Both the position numbers and the translations under genes were made by a program. From Vicia villosa (lineage: Eukaryota > Streptophyta > Magnoliopsida > Fabales > Fabaceae), in the NCBI RefSeq assembly GCF_029867415.1, contig NW_026705576.1, forward strand, positions 124,001-188,000: a DNA stretch of 64,000 nt, written 5' to 3'. Positions 46,997 through 58,451 of the stretch are shown piece after piece. Every line of letters starts with the position of its first letter. The first letter of the stretch is position 1. Under the pieces are notes generated by a model. That model saw only the letters and a list, made by a program, of their open reading frames with translations, was not told the DNA's origin and did not search any database.

Positions 46997-49442
46997 TTTC
47001 AATTGTTAGAATAATGGACACATAAGTATAATAATAAAATTCAACAGATAAAATGGAAAAGTCAAAGTGACGCACGTGGGCCCTGGGAATATTGCGCTGC
47101 CACCAATCAAACATGGGGAGACGTTCCTGACCGGTTGACCAACGAGTAATATGGCGCCATGCATACGGAGAGAGAAAGCTCTCGTTGACGGCCCAATCAC
47201 GTTGCATTCTCCAGGCCCAGTCAGCTTCGTCTTCTTTATTCATGTTACCTGCGGAATTAGTTATGGATTTTCCTGCAGAATTACCTGCGGAAAATCCTTC
47301 GAATTTCGTGCAACTTTGAAAACACAAAAACGCGTCAGATAAAAACATGAGGGGGACCTTACCCCCCTAAACCAAGGTCTCTGAGTCCATTGGTGTAATC
47401 TTTTTTTCCATTAGACGCCTGTAGGTAGGAGCACGAAAGCAAACATGATTTTGCCCTAACAATGGTACTTCTTTGTTATCGTGTCAATGCTCATGAGCGA
47501 AGGATGCAGAGGACTCTAAACATGATTATGAATGTAAATACGTGCATAAAATCAATGTAAATACCATGAACTAAGAGTTTCAAACTTTAAAACCTTGACA
47601 AAACGGTGCAACCTTGGAGGAGTTGTTTTGTCGTGTTGCTAGCATCAAGGACCCTTGGGAATCGTTCCTTACACTTCCAGGAAGAGAATTCAACGTTGGA
47701 AACCGACTGCTACTTGTTGTGAGGAGATATTCTTTGTGCCCTAGTTTTGAGTTAAGTTTGGAGACTTGGAAACCCTTGTTCTCTCTTTTTTTTTTCCGTC
47801 CCCATGGTCTGCAGATGTTATGCTTATATATAGAGGGATAATTAGGGTTAATAACTTGGAGAAAAATCATGTGATTGGTGATTTGCAAATTTGAAGAAAT
47901 TTGATTGAAAATTTTATGTAAATATTTCTATCTTTGGTTCCAATCAAATCTCTTTTTCCTCCATGAAATTTCTTTGATTTAACTCAAAATATTTGATAAA
48001 AAAATATCCTCATTCAAATCTTTGCTTATTTGCTTTATTCTATTCAATTTAAATTGAATTTAAATAATTAAATTCAAAATAAAAATAAATAAGAATAATA
48101 AAAATGACCCCAAAGGCCTATGGGTCGTGAATGACCTATGGATCAAGTTTGGAATCAAGGATTTGGGCCCATTTAGTTAAAAACTCAAAATTCACCACTT
48201 TGGCCTTCATGTATTTTCATCAAAATTGCTCAACTTTAGAAGGTCATAACTCTCTCAAAAATTATCATATGGAGGTATTATAGGACTTTTTGAAAAACCC
48301 AAGATGTCTTCTACAAGCCACTTTGGAAAATATTTTGCATTGGAGATTTTATCTTGAAGATATGGCTCCTGACAAAAAACAGCTTTTTGCGATCTTCTAG
48401 AAGGACCTATAATGTATTGGCTCATATCTCTTATGCGGAAGCATTTCTTGACCTTGGGCCCAACATAAAAGTTGTAGAGAATCTAATTTCCTTGAGAATG
48501 AGCTTTGGTTGAGGGATTTTTGAGAAAGTATGAGAGAGTTATGGCTGGTCAAAGTTCGGTTGACTTTTACCTAGAAACCCTAATTTAGCAACTTTGTACT
48601 TTTGTGGACTTTTGACATTTTTTTTATGAATCATGATCAACTCTTGATCAAATGATGAATGACACTTCAAAATGAGAATGTTGACAAAAAGTCAGGAATT
48701 TTGACTATACTTTGACCACAGTTGACTTTTAGGTCAAATTAGTCGACTGTTGACCATTTGAGCTGTTTTGTGAATCGAAGCTTGAAATATAATGGGCAAA
48801 TTTTGGGGTATGGCAGTTGCCTTAACAAAAAAAATGATCTTGTCCCTCGATGTTGCCTCGGTTAAATGATGATCATCCCAATTGCTAAGGTATCCTCATT
48901 AGTTGCCTAGACTGACTATTATATCCTTCCCTAAGACTTCATGCCCTCTTTATGTGAACGATAATCCTCGATGACCCTTTTCACATCCAATGAAAGGACT
49001 ACCTGCCCTCTTTATGGTACAGACAGCCCTTTCAAACAAAATCTTAAAGAACAAGAAAGACAATCTTAGGGTAGGTGCTCTTAAATGCTTGCTCACACAT
49101 TCAAACTTTCAAATTACTTTTCACACCCCTTTTTCAAATCAATTCAAAAAGACTACGCTTATTTACAAGCTAAAGTTCTTATTCAAAATCTTTTCAATTC
49201 ACATACGACACTCTTTTCAAACAATTCAAACAAATCAAAGTGAGCTAAGCAATTAAGAGCCCATGGATAACCATGGATACAAAGGGTGCTTATACATTCC
49301 TTTGTATAACCTACCCATGGACTCAAAATCTTTCAAAGGTCTTTCCTGTTCTTTTTGCCTTTCCAATTGGATAAAATAAAAGTCGGTGGCGACTCTTGCT
49401 ATCCGCAACATTTTAAAAAGTCAGTTCTCCCACCGTATTACA

Positions 49443-49570
49443 ACTGTATTCTGTAAGTTTAGGTTGTACCCTGCATTGCATTAAATGAAATTTTATTGGC
49501 ATAGTTATTTAATGGCATATGCATAGCTTCTGTTAACTACACACATAGTTATTTAATGGCATAGTTTTTG
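49443..49570. other. Short flank between solo LTR and copia LTR
   Basis: Contains a direct repeat of ATAGTTATTTAATGGCATA (49503-49520 and about 49546-49564). The first bases may be the end of the host exon split at 31047. Confidence 0.4.
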
Positions 49571-50013
49571 TGAGATATTGGATCGAACTCTAGTATGGTC
49601 GAAGGGTAGCTTCTTGGTTCGACATGATTAAGCATGAAGTCGAAGGTTGTTCACATGCTGGTGTCGAAGATGCTAGGGTTGTTAGCATGTTAAATTAGGT
49701 TTTAGTGTTTAAACCCTAATTTGCTAAGTTAGCTTGTTTATTAAGTTGACTTGTGTAATGGGCCTTGTGGAAAAATCCCATTAGTTAGTATGTTAGGTTT
49801 TCTTATAAATAACATATTAGTCTCTCATCATTGCAACACAGCAAATCCTAATTTAGGGTGAGAGAGGTTATTTGTTATTCTTGTAAACTTGTAATCTTGT
49901 TTGAAGAGAAAGTAAAAGAATAGCAGTTATAACCAATTCTTGTGTTCTTTTTCTTCCTTGTTCTTTATTTATCCATTGTTTTATACTTTGTTCTTGGCAT
50001 TGAATTCACAACA
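49571..50013 (+). repeat. 5' LTR of the older copia element
   Basis: Runs from TGAGATATTGGATCGAAC to ...TTCACAACA. A TATAAATAA box lies at about 49804-49812 in an LTR promoter position. A TTGGTGCGGTGAGCG stretch follows as a candidate primer-binding site. The start is inferred from layout because the 3' LTR is outside the window. Confidence 0.55.
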
Positions 50014-50038
50014 AATTGGTGCGGTGAGCGTGGAGAAG

Positions 50039-52349
50039 ATGCCTTCAACAAAGTATGAGATTGAAAAGTTTACCGGAGTGAACGATTTCGGTCTATGGCG
50101 CTTGAAAATGAAAGTCCTACTGGTTCAGCAGGGTTGCTTGGAAGCGTTGAAGGGAGAAGCAGCCATGAATGCTGAATTAACGGCAGCAGAGAAGACGACT
50201 ATAATCAAGAAAGCACAAAACACAATTTTGTTGAGCCTTGGTGATAAGGTTCTCAGATATGTATCACAGGATACGATATCATCAGGGCTGTGGGTGAAAC
50301 TTGAAAGGTTGTATATGACCAAATCGCTGGTAAATCGACTCTACTTGAAGCAAGCTTTGTATTCATTCAAGATGATTGAAGACAAAGTGTTGGCTGAGCA
50401 TTTGGATATGTTCAACAATCTAATTCTTGATCTTGAAAATATTGATGTGAAGATTGATGATGAAGATCAAGCGCTGCTACTATTGTGCGCTTTGCCTCGA
50501 TCACATGCTCACTTCAAAGAAACTCTCTTGTATTGAAGGGAGTCCCTGAACTTTGAAGAATTTCAATCAACCTTGTATTCTAAGGACTTGAACAAACGAA
50601 AGGAGCATAAATCTTTGACTGTTAGTGAAGGTTTGGCCGTTAAAGGAAAATTCTTACGAAAGGAGGGTAAGTTCGACAAGAAGAAGGGCAAAGGCCAGTC
50701 GAAGTCTCACAGTGGCGAAGCATCCGGCATTCGATGCTATCATTGTAAGAAGGAGGTTCATACAAGAAAGGTGTGCCCTGAAAGCCTGAAAGATCATGGA
50801 AGTAAGGATAATGGAAACGCTGACATTGTTCAAGATGATTTCGAATCATCTGATGTTATTGTGGTTTCAAGTGGTGACTCGAGTAAGGAGTGGATTATGG
50901 ATTCAGGTTGCACTTGGCATATGACTCCAAACAAAGACTTGTTCGAGGAATTATGTGATCAAGATGGTGGATCAGTATTGCTGGGAAACAACAAAGCTTG
51001 CAAGATCGCAGGTGTTAGATCTGTGAGATTCAAGCTCCATGATGAGTCAATGAGGTTGTTGACTGAAGTCAGGTATGTTCCTGATTTGAAGAGAAATCTG
51101 CTGTCTCTTGGTGAATTCGACAAGAAAGGATATGATTTCCAAGGAGAGAAAAGTATCCTAAGAGTCATGAGGGGGTCGAAGGAAGTCTTGAGAGGAGTGA
51201 AGAAACAAGGCTTGTATACCCTTGAGGCTGAAGTTGTAAGTGGTTCGACAAATGTTGCATCCATGAAACCTTTGTCGAACACAGAAATCTGGCACATGAG
51301 ATTGGGTCATGTCAGTGAAAGGGGTCTGGTCGAATTAGGGAAACAAAATCTGCTTGGTGGAGACAAAGTCGAAAAGCTGAAGTTTTGTGAACCCTGTGTA
51401 CTTCGAAAATCTTGTAGAGTGAAGTTCAACAAAGGAAAATAAAGAACACATGGATCCCTTTATTACATCCATGCTGATCTTTGGGGGCCTGCAAGGTGTC
51501 CATCACATTCAGGAGCAAGATATTTTCTATCCATAGTTGATGATTATTCCAGGAAGTTATGGGTATTCATCCAGAAGACTAAGGATGCAAATTTTGAGAA
51601 TTTCAAATGTTGGAAGACTCTGCTCGATAATCAGACTGGCAGGAGGGTCAAGAAGTTGAGAACCGATAATGGCCTTGAATTTTGCAATGAGGCGTTCGAC
51701 ATTTTTTGTGCTGCCTCTGGTATTGTAAGACACAGAACTACTATAGGTACTCCACAGCAAAATGGTTTGGCAGAAAGGTTTAATCGAACTATTTTGGAGA
51801 GAGTCAGATGCATGTAGACTAGTGCTGGATTAAAGAAGTTGTTTTAGGCTGAGGATGTTTCGATAGCAACATATCTGATAAATAGATGTCCTTCGACAAT
51901 GTTAGATATGAAGACACCTGAAGAAGTTTGGTCAGGATATCCACCAGATCTCGACAAACTGAGAGTATTTGGCTGCGTAGGAGTTAAAGCTTATAGGCTA
52001 TGGTGCCTAGAGCCAGGTCACAAGAAGTGTATCATTAGTCGAGATGTAGTCTTCAATAAAGCTGAAATGGCTTTTAAGAAAACTAATGATGTTGGTCGAA
52101 ATGCAGCAACATCTGACAAAGAGCTGGAACAGGTAGAGATTCCTGTTGAGATGGAGCATGTTGATGTTGAATTGCATATCCCTGATGAAGTCGAAGAAGA
52201 AGCAGAAGATGATGAGGAAGTTGAGGAAACTGTCGATGACTACTTGTTGGCAAGAGATAGGTCGAGAAGAGTCATCAAGCCACCTTAGAGACTTGGGTAT
52301 GCAGATCTTATAGCCTATGGGTTAATCTCTGCCAGTGAGGTTCTTGATG
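50039..52349 (+). pseudogene. Older Ty1/copia element: gag, protease and integrase, decayed
   Basis: One ancestral frame from ATG 50039: gag (opens MPSTKYEIEKFTG), stop at 50534-50536, CCHC knuckle CYHCKKEVHTRKVC near 50739, protease DSGCTWHM near 50896, pre-integrase HMRLGHVSERG near 51293, stop at 51440-51442, integrase with HADLWGPA, TDNGLEF and QQNGLAERFNRT (the D, D, E core), stops at 51815 and 51845, then a shortened C-terminal region ending in acidic repeats (EEEAEDDEEVEE). Reverse transcriptase should follow but is absent; the frame is cut by the SIRE-like cluster at 52381 and resumes inside RT at 60491. Several stops make it non-coding. Confidence 0.85.
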
Positions 52350-52380
52350 ATCATTCTTGATGAGGTTCTTGATCTTATAG

Positions 52381-53082
52381 CCTGTCTTACACTCACGTAC
52401 CAAACATATTGAAATAAGGCATCACTTTCTACGAGATCATGTAGAGAAAGGAGACGTTACTTTTGAACATGTAGAAAGCAAGAAGCAACTAGCTGACATC
52501 TTCACCAAACCTCTAGCAACGGAGCAATATTTCAACATTCGTAGGGAATTAGGGATACTCGATATCTCTAATTTGGGCTAATTACGTTTGTTTTCTCTTA
52601 ATATTATTTCTTTACTTTATGTATATATCTATTTGTCTTGCTAACATTTTTCTTAGCGTAAAGGTAGTTCATCATCAAGCCAGGCGTCATATTGAAAAAG
52701 CGGTAACGTAATTGTTGTTCACTTCCAAAAATATTATTGATACTATAATATGCTATCAATTAACATGCTTATAGTGACTTCATGCATAAAAACTGCTCCT
52801 GCTCACATATGTGTCTCATTCTATCATTAACTACCTTTTACCTACTATACTGTACATGCTAGCATTATTATCTATGGTTCTCTTGTTACTCTCCTATTCT
52901 CCTGTTTTCTCTTTTTGATGTTGACAAAGGGGGAGATAGATGTTGGATGTACGGGGGAGCTTTGTTGAGAGATTGCCCTGTTGAGAGATAGATGCTGGAT
53001 GTACGGGGGAGCTCTGTTGAGTCTTTATCATTTACTACCAAAGCTTAGACGAATGGTTTGCCATCATCAAAAAGGGGGAGTA
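52381..53082 (+). pseudogene. Truncated second copy of the pol 3' end and 3' UTR
   Basis: Identical to 58251-58952 apart from one base. It encodes the last about 65 residues of RNase H ([20 protein letters not shown]) with no upstream pol, so it is a dead fragment in front of the 5' LTR. The 3' UTR part carries a tandem duplication of GATGCTGGATGTACGGGGGA-type units at about 52930-53010. Confidence 0.85.
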
Positions 53083-54620
53083 TGTGAATACAAGATTACA
53101 CTCAAAGATGTTTTTGATTCATGGCAAACTCAAATAAGCATTCAAACAACAAGACGGAAGCAGAAAACTTAAAGAAAAGCAAGCATTGATCACTCATAGG
53201 TCAACCCATTATGTTTATATGTTTAAAGGTTCTCAACACAAGCTAAACAAGAAGAATGCAGAAAAACAGCAGTTAGGTCGACCTACCATCAACCCAGGTC
53301 GACCTAAAAATGGAGAAAAATTCATATACCACTGCCAGGTCGACTCACACATCATTTAGGTCGACCTAAATTGATGAATTCTACATACCAGCCTGTTAGG
53401 TCGACCTACACATCAACTAGGTCGACCTAATCTGTGAAAATATCCCCAGAATGCACCAGAAGAGGATTCTGGTCGACCTACTCCTTCAACAAGTCGACCT
53501 AACTGGGAGCAAAATTCTGCAAGCTCTGTTAGGTCGACCTAAGCACTACAAGTGGTCGACCTAACTGATCAAGAAAGTTCAAAAATCAGTTTTTCTTGGT
53601 TCTAACTGTTATGCAATCATATATATTGTGCAAGGGTAATTATTCAAGCAACACCAACGACTGAAAGATACACAAACGCTTCTCATCTTCGTTCTTCATC
53701 ATCTCCAACACAATTACACATAATCATTCTTGCGTTGCGGGTTAGTGATGAGTTCGATAACGTCCATGGAACGGAATTGAAGATTCCTAGTGGGTGAAGG
53801 TTTGTGGGGTTTGTTGGTGAATAAAATCTGCGGGTTTTGTCCTCCACGACGGGTGGTTCTTGGGGGTTTTTATCAAGAGGCTTTCATTGAGGATTCGGCT
53901 GAGTGTAACGATTGAGGAACGGGGAGTTCAAGGAATCAAGACACTGCAGAAGGGAATCAAAGTGAAGCTCTTGGATAACCTTGATCTGGCTCAAGATTAA
54001 GGGGGAAGAAGATTCAAAGGATCGACATAATTGGTTTATCGTTTATCGCTTTGTTATCTTCTTTGTATATACTACTTTCAACATTAATGAAAGATTACCC
54101 AATTTCAATTTGGAATTGGGGGCAGACGTAGTCGTAGCGAGGACGATCGACGAACTGCCTAAACAAATATCGTGTTCTTGTCGCTTTTACTTTCTCTTTT
54201 ACTTTCTGTTCATAATTGGTTATAAGTGCAAAATTGATCAACGATTCAAGTGTTAAATTTGTGAATTAAAGTTCTGCACAAACATCACAATTCACCACAA
54301 CTTGAATCACTATCAATTTGAACGTATCACCAAGTGTTTGTGTTTTTGCTTAATCCAATCTTACTGCATTGCAAATCAAAGTTGTCAATCTAGAAGTTAA
54401 TTGGTTTTCAGTTGTTAAACGTATTGGTTAGCCATCATATTACTTCACCATCAATTCCACTTACTTTTTGGTTTTGAAACACATACGACCTTTGCAATAG
54501 CGGTCCGGAATAGACGCAAGTCGATTCAGAACCGCTTTCGCTCGAGTCAGTAGAAAAATCCGTAAAAACTTAGTGAGATCTATTCACCCCCCCTCTAGAT
54601 CTTTAGGCCAGCGTCTAACA
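53083..54620 (+). repeat. SIRE-like LTR (5')
   Basis: 1538 bp, from TGTGAATACAAG to GCGTCTAACA; partner at 58953-60490. An ATATATATTG box lies near 53619. GTCGAC array at 53271-53560. An open stretch at 53981-54256 recurs in the partner and is not a gene. Confidence 0.85.
53271..53560. repeat. TAGGTCGACCTA palindrome array in the SIRE-like LTR
   Basis: About ten copies of (T)AGGTCGACCTA or one-base variants over 290 bp, in pairs about 20-30 bp apart. Each is a 12-bp perfect palindrome centred on GTCGAC. Identical array at 59141-59430. Confidence 0.9.
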
Positions 54621-54622
54621 AG

Positions 54623-54636
54623 TGGCATCAAGAGCT
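54623..54636 (+). other. Primer-binding site of the SIRE-like element
   Basis: TGGCATCAAGAGCT begins 2 nt after the LTR end, close to the initiator-Met tRNA site TGGTATCAGAGC usual in copia elements. Confidence 0.7.
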
Positions 54637-54675
54637 CTGGTTTATTCCGTGCTACGTGAAACACTTATTGGAAGG

Positions 54676-56415
54676 ATGGCTTCCGGACCTAAAGGGGCTC
54701 ATAATAGAGCTCCAGTTTTCAACGGAGAAAACTACGGCTATTGGAAGGATTGTATGTGTGTCCATATCAATGCAATTGATAGGAACATCTGGACAGCTAT
54801 TGTCAATGGTCCATTTCAGATCACCATGACAAATGCAGCTGGTGCAGTTGTTCCAAAACCAGAAGATACTTGGAATGCTGAAGATGAAAAGAAATATGCG
54901 TACGATTGGAAAGCGAGAAACATTCTAATCTCAGCTCTAGGAGTTGATGAATACTATCGCGTTTCCCATTGTAGATCAGCTAAAGCTATGTGGGACACAT
55001 TGCAAGTTGCCCACGAGGGAACGGATGATGTCAAACTAGCTAGGATCAATACGTTAACTCAAGAGTTCGAACTTTTCCACATGGAAGATGGTGAAACCAT
55101 CGAAAGCATGCAGAAAAGATTCGTTCACCTGAAAAATCGATTAAATTCTCTTGATAGACCTGTTTCCAATGCAGTTGCTACTAACAAAATCTTAAGGTGT
55201 TTGAACAGGGAATGGCAACCCAAAGTTACAGCAATTAAGGAAGCAAATGATCTCAACACTTTAGACATTACCACTCTCTTTGGTAAACTAGAGGAACATG
55301 AACAGCATCTTAAATGCCTTGACATGCATGAGAAGAGGACAAAGAAAGAAAAGAACATGGAGAAAGAGGTAGAGAAGAAGTCAATAGCTCTAAAAGCTTC
55401 GAGCTCCAAGACCTCAAAACGAGAGCCAAAGGATAGTGACACAAGTGATGACGAAGACTCCGATGATGAGGAAATGGGACTGTTTGTGCGAAGATACAAC
55501 AAATATCTAAAGAAAAATGGAGCAAAACATTCCGACAAAGGATTGATCAACTATAGAAAGCAATCAAACATGTTCAAACAAGATGACGACAACAAAGGAA
55601 AGATCAAAGGTCTTTGCTTCAATTGTGGGAAAGCCGGTCACTACAAACCGGATTGTCCATACCTTAAGAAAGAAAAGGAGAAGAACCAAAGCAAAGGTCA
55701 TAACAAATCTAAAAGAGCTTACATAGCATGGGAAAGTGATTCATCTAGTGAAAGCTCGTCAAGCGATGAAGAAGAATCAGCAAACCTATGTTTCATGGCT
55801 CATCAAAACAAGAAAAAGAAAGCTGTAAGTCATCTTAAACCTGAACTCGTAGATAAGGTATCTCATTCTCAACTAAAACTTGCTTTTGAAGAATTGCATA
55901 GAGATGCAATTAAAGCTTTCAAACTTTTGGCCTCAAATAAGAAAATATTTTCATATCTTGAATCAAAAGTTGAGAAAACCGAAAGGGATATGGAAGCTTT
56001 AAAACAATCTATGCTAGACATTCAAAAGGACAAAGTTGAAATAGATCCTACATCATGGTTTGGTTGTGAGACATGTCACATTTGGCAAAAAGAAGTGAGA
56101 GATCTAAAAGCCAAGTTAGACAAGGCTCTACAACCAAAAGTGACTTTTGCGGTTGATCCAAACAAGTTCAAAAGATCGTATACTCCTTTATATAGTAAAT
56201 ACACTTTTGTACCAAAAGTATCAACTAGCAAAACTCCATATTCTCATCATATTACCTGTCATTATTGTTGCAAAAAGGGACATACCATTGAAAAATGCAA
56301 ATTTAGGAGAATTTTAGTTCCTAAAGGAGTATTTCAATGGTTGCCTAAGTGCAACAAATTGTGTACTCACTACCAAGGACCCAATGAAAATTGGGGACCT
56401 CCCTCTTTAAATTAA
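54676..56415 (+). CDS. SIRE-like copia gag
   Basis: Start at ATG 54676 ([20 protein letters not shown]), the conserved gag N-terminus; the open frame extends upstream to 54622 but that part is primer-site DNA. Residues about 30-240 are the UBN2/gag region (W-rich, [15 protein letters not shown]). Then a Lys-rich, acidic stretch, zinc knuckle [14 protein letters not shown] and a second, [14 protein letters not shown]. The frame ends at 56415 and does not run into protease as expected; the downstream pol lies in another frame, with a break near 56390-56400. Confidence 0.85.
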   Translation: MASGPKGAHNRAPVFNGENYGYWKDCMCVHINAIDRNIWTAIVNGPFQITMTNAAGAVVPKPEDTWNAEDEKKYAYDWKARNILISALGVDEYYRVSHCRSAKAMWDTLQVAHEGTDDVKLARINTLTQEFELFHMEDGETIESMQKRFVHLKNRLNSLDRPVSNAVATNKILRCLNREWQPKVTAIKEANDLNTLDITTLFGKLEEHEQHLKCLDMHEKRTKKEKNMEKEVEKKSIALKASSSKTSKREPKDSDTSDDEDSDDEEMGLFVRRYNKYLKKNGAKHSDKGLINYRKQSNMFKQDDDNKGKIKGLCFNCGKAGHYKPDCPYLKKEKEKNQSKGHNKSKRAYIAWESDSSSESSSSDEEESANLCFMAHQNKKKKAVSHLKPELVDKVSHSQLKLAFEELHRDAIKAFKLLASNKKIFSYLESKVEKTERDMEALKQSMLDIQKDKVEIDPTSWFGCETCHIWQKEVRDLKAKLDKALQPKVTFAVDPNKFKRSYTPLYSKYTFVPKVSTSKTPYSHHITCHYCCKKGHTIEKCKFRRILVPKGVFQWLPKCNKLCTHYQGPNENWGPPSLN

Positions 56416-58451
56416 TCTTGCAGGAAAAGTGTCTTGACATTGCCGAAAGGTTGTGGTTCCTTGATAGCGGATGTTCAAGACACATGACTGGAGACCTATC
56501 TCTTTTCGTTGAGTTTCAAGCAAAGAAAAAGGGGTATGTCACCTATGGAGATAACAATCGGGGAGCCATACTTGGTAAAGGAAGTGTAGTACACGTTTCT
56601 TTTGATGAATCTTATGCAAAATATGTCGAGAAAGGTCTTTCATTTAATGGTGCAGGCCCATCCACTGAAGACATTGTCAAGGATAAGGAAGATGAGGATG
56701 AAAGTATTGTAAAGAAAGATGCTGAGAGAGAGAAAGATGAGTCTCACAATGAAAATGAAAAAGAAAGCATCTCAAACAATGAAGAACTTCCCAAGGCCTG
56801 GACAAACGTGAAAGACCATCCAATTGACAATATAATAGGAGACATCTCAAGGGGCGTTACAACACGCTCAAAGATAAGTAACTTCTGCCATCATTTTGCT
56901 TTTGTTTCACAAGTTGAGCCGAAAAACGCTAAGGATGCATTACTTGATGAGCATTGGCTAATGGCCATGCAAGAAGAATTAAACCAATTTAAACGGAATG
57001 ATGTTTGGGACTTAGTCCCTCATCCGGGAGATCATCAAGTAATAGGCACTAGATGGGTTTTTCGTAACAAACTTGATGAAAACGGTGTTATTACTAGAAA
57101 CAAAGCTAGATTAGTTGCCCAAGGTTACAATCAAGAGGAAGGTATTGATTATGAAGAGACATACGCTCCTGTAGCACGTCTCGAAGCTATTCGCCTCTTA
57201 CTTGCTTATGCTTGTTCTAAAGACTTCAAACTATTCCAAATGGATGTTAAGAGTGCCTTTCTAAATGGCTATATAAATGAAGAAGTCTATGTTGCTCAGC
57301 CACCCGGCTTTGAGAATTACATGTATCCAACTCATGTTTATAAGCTGAAACGTGCTCTATACGGTCTTAAACAAGCCCCTCGGGCTTGGTACGAACGTTT
57401 GAGCAAATTTCTCCTTAGTCAAGGGTACTCTAGAGGTAAAGTTGATACTACTCTCTTTATTAAAAGAAAAGATAAGGATATTCTCTTAGTCCAAATTTAT
57501 GTAGATGATATTATATTTGGGTCCACTAATGCAAAACTTGTCAAAGACTTTTCTAAGCTTATGCAGAGTGAATTTGAGATGAGTCTCATGGGTGAGCTAA
57601 ATTTCTTCCTTGGCCTACAAATCAAGCAACTCAGTCATGGAACGTTTGTGAATCAAACTAAATATTGTACGGAGCTGCTCAAAAGATTTGGAATGAGTGA
57701 AGCAAAGGAAATTGACACACCTATGGCAACAAATACAAATCTAGACAAAGATGAGAAAGGTAAAGAGGTTGACGTGAAATTATACCGAGGTATGATAGGT
57801 TCACTATTGTATCTTACTGCCTCAAGACCAGACATTATGTTTAGTGTGTGTATGTGTGCAAGATATCAATCTTGTCCAAAAGAATCTCACTTGAAAGCTG
57901 TCAAAAGAATTCTGCGATACTTACGTGGAACTACTACATATGGCCTATGGTATCCAAAAGGATATGAGTGTCATTTGGTAGGATTCTCCGATTCCGATTT
58001 TGCTGGCTGCAAATCCGATAGAAAAAGCACTAGTGGAACGTGTCATCTATTCTCAAACTCATTAATAAGTTGGCATAGTAAGAAACAAGTATCGGTTGCA
58101 TTATCCACTGCTGAGGCAGAATATGTAGCTGCTGGAAGCTGCTGTGCACAAATATTATGGCTCAAGCAACAACTTCTTGACTTTGGTATTAAGCTTGATC
58201 ACATACCTATCATGTGCGACAACACAAGCGCCATAAACTTGAGTAAAAATCCTGTCTTACACTCACGTACCAAACATATTGAAATAAGGCATCACTTTCT
58301 ACGAGATCATGTAGAGAAAGGAGACGTTACTTTTGAACATGTAGAAAGCAAGAAGCAACTAGCTGACATCTTCACCAAACCTCTAGCAACGGAGCAATAT
58401 TTCAACATTCGTAGGGAATTAGGGATACTCGATATCTCTAATTTGGGCTAA
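56391..58451 (+). CDS. SIRE-like copia pol lacking integrase (protease-RT-RNase H), 686 codons
   Basis: Protease [11 protein letters not shown] near residue 25. About 50 residues later, after GAILGKGSV, the frame goes directly to a [11 protein letters not shown] word and an acidic linker typical of the region after integrase. The pre-integrase and DDE core domains are absent, an in-frame deletion. Reverse transcriptase is complete by eye: [41 protein letters not shown]. RNase H has [17 protein letters not shown] and ADIFTKPLA, with stop at 58449-58451. No internal stop, so the remaining domains are intact. The frame offset from gag means expression would need frameshifting or a separate start. 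Mobilisation would need integrase from another copy. Confidence 0.85.
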   Translation: MGTSLFKLILQEKCLDIAERLWFLDSGCSRHMTGDLSLFVEFQAKKKGYVTYGDNNRGAILGKGSVVHVSFDESYAKYVEKGLSFNGAGPSTEDIVKDKEDEDESIVKKDAEREKDESHNENEKESISNNEELPKAWTNVKDHPIDNIIGDISRGVTTRSKISNFCHHFAFVSQVEPKNAKDALLDEHWLMAMQEELNQFKRNDVWDLVPHPGDHQVIGTRWVFRNKLDENGVITRNKARLVAQGYNQEEGIDYEETYAPVARLEAIRLLLAYACSKDFKLFQMDVKSAFLNGYINEEVYVAQPPGFENYMYPTHVYKLKRALYGLKQAPRAWYERLSKFLLSQGYSRGKVDTTLFIKRKDKDILLVQIYVDDIIFGSTNAKLVKDFSKLMQSEFEMSLMGELNFFLGLQIKQLSHGTFVNQTKYCTELLKRFGMSEAKEIDTPMATNTNLDKDEKGKEVDVKLYRGMIGSLLYLTASRPDIMFSVCMCARYQSCPKESHLKAVKRILRYLRGTTTYGLWYPKGYECHLVGFSDSDFAGCKSDRKSTSGTCHLFSNSLISWHSKKQVSVALSTAEAEYVAAGSCCAQILWLKQQLLDFGIKLDHIPIMCDNTSAINLSKNPVLHSRTKHIEIRHHFLRDHVEKGDVTFEHVESKKQLADIFTKPLATEQYFNIRRELGILDISNLG

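Larger units (their letters stand above)
34008..48815 (-). mobile_element. Minus-strand solo LTR of the same family, nested in the plus-strand LTR
   Basis: On the minus strand it starts TGCCATACCCCAAAATTTGC at 48815 and ends CACCGTATTACA at 34008. Flanks are GTTGC on both sides (34003-34007, 48816-48820), a perfect 5-bp target duplication. Without the Athila insertion it is about 3.74 kb. It is homologous over its length to the LTR around it, in inverted orientation: compare 31047-31900 with 48815-48130, and 33640-33965 with 34985-34655. It has no internal coding region, so it is a solo LTR. Its insertion into a relative's LTR created the long inverted repeat here. Confidence 0.8.
31047..49442 (+). 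mobile_element. Plus-strand LTR of a TGTCATACCCC gypsy family (Ogre/Tat-like), probably solo, interrupted
   Basis: Starts TGTCATACCCCAAAATTTTC at 31047 and ends CCGTATTACA at 49442. Removing the nested insertion (34008-48820) gives an LTR of about 3.58 kb. The two halves rejoin smoothly in a CCCTCGATGTTGCC-type region that is uninterrupted in the nested copy. Flanks are ACTGC (31042-31046) and ACTGT (49443-49447), a 5-bp duplication with one mismatch, so an old solo LTR is likely. No coding sequence; open stretches at 32152-33057 are not conserved. The Ogre/Tat family name is from memory of similar LTR ends and is not certain. Confidence 0.65.

Noticed and set aside
50005..50038. GTGGAG-type start codon upstream of the older copia gag
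   Set aside because: The in-frame ATG at 50039 opens the conserved gag N-terminus; the upstream open part is LTR and primer-site DNA.
53271..53560. Evenly repeated palindromes resembling a CRISPR or iteron array
   Set aside because: Units are 12-bp palindromes with irregular spacing inside a plant LTR, duplicated exactly in the partner LTR; no spacers or cas genes.
53981..54256. 91-codon ORF present twice (also 59851-60126)
   Set aside because: Lies in the LTR and is duplicated only because the LTR is; no domain, no coding bias.
56380..56420. Programmed frameshift between gag and pol of the SIRE-like element
   Set aside because: No canonical slippery heptamer or obvious downstream structure; a mutation is simpler because relatives of this type use one continuous frame.
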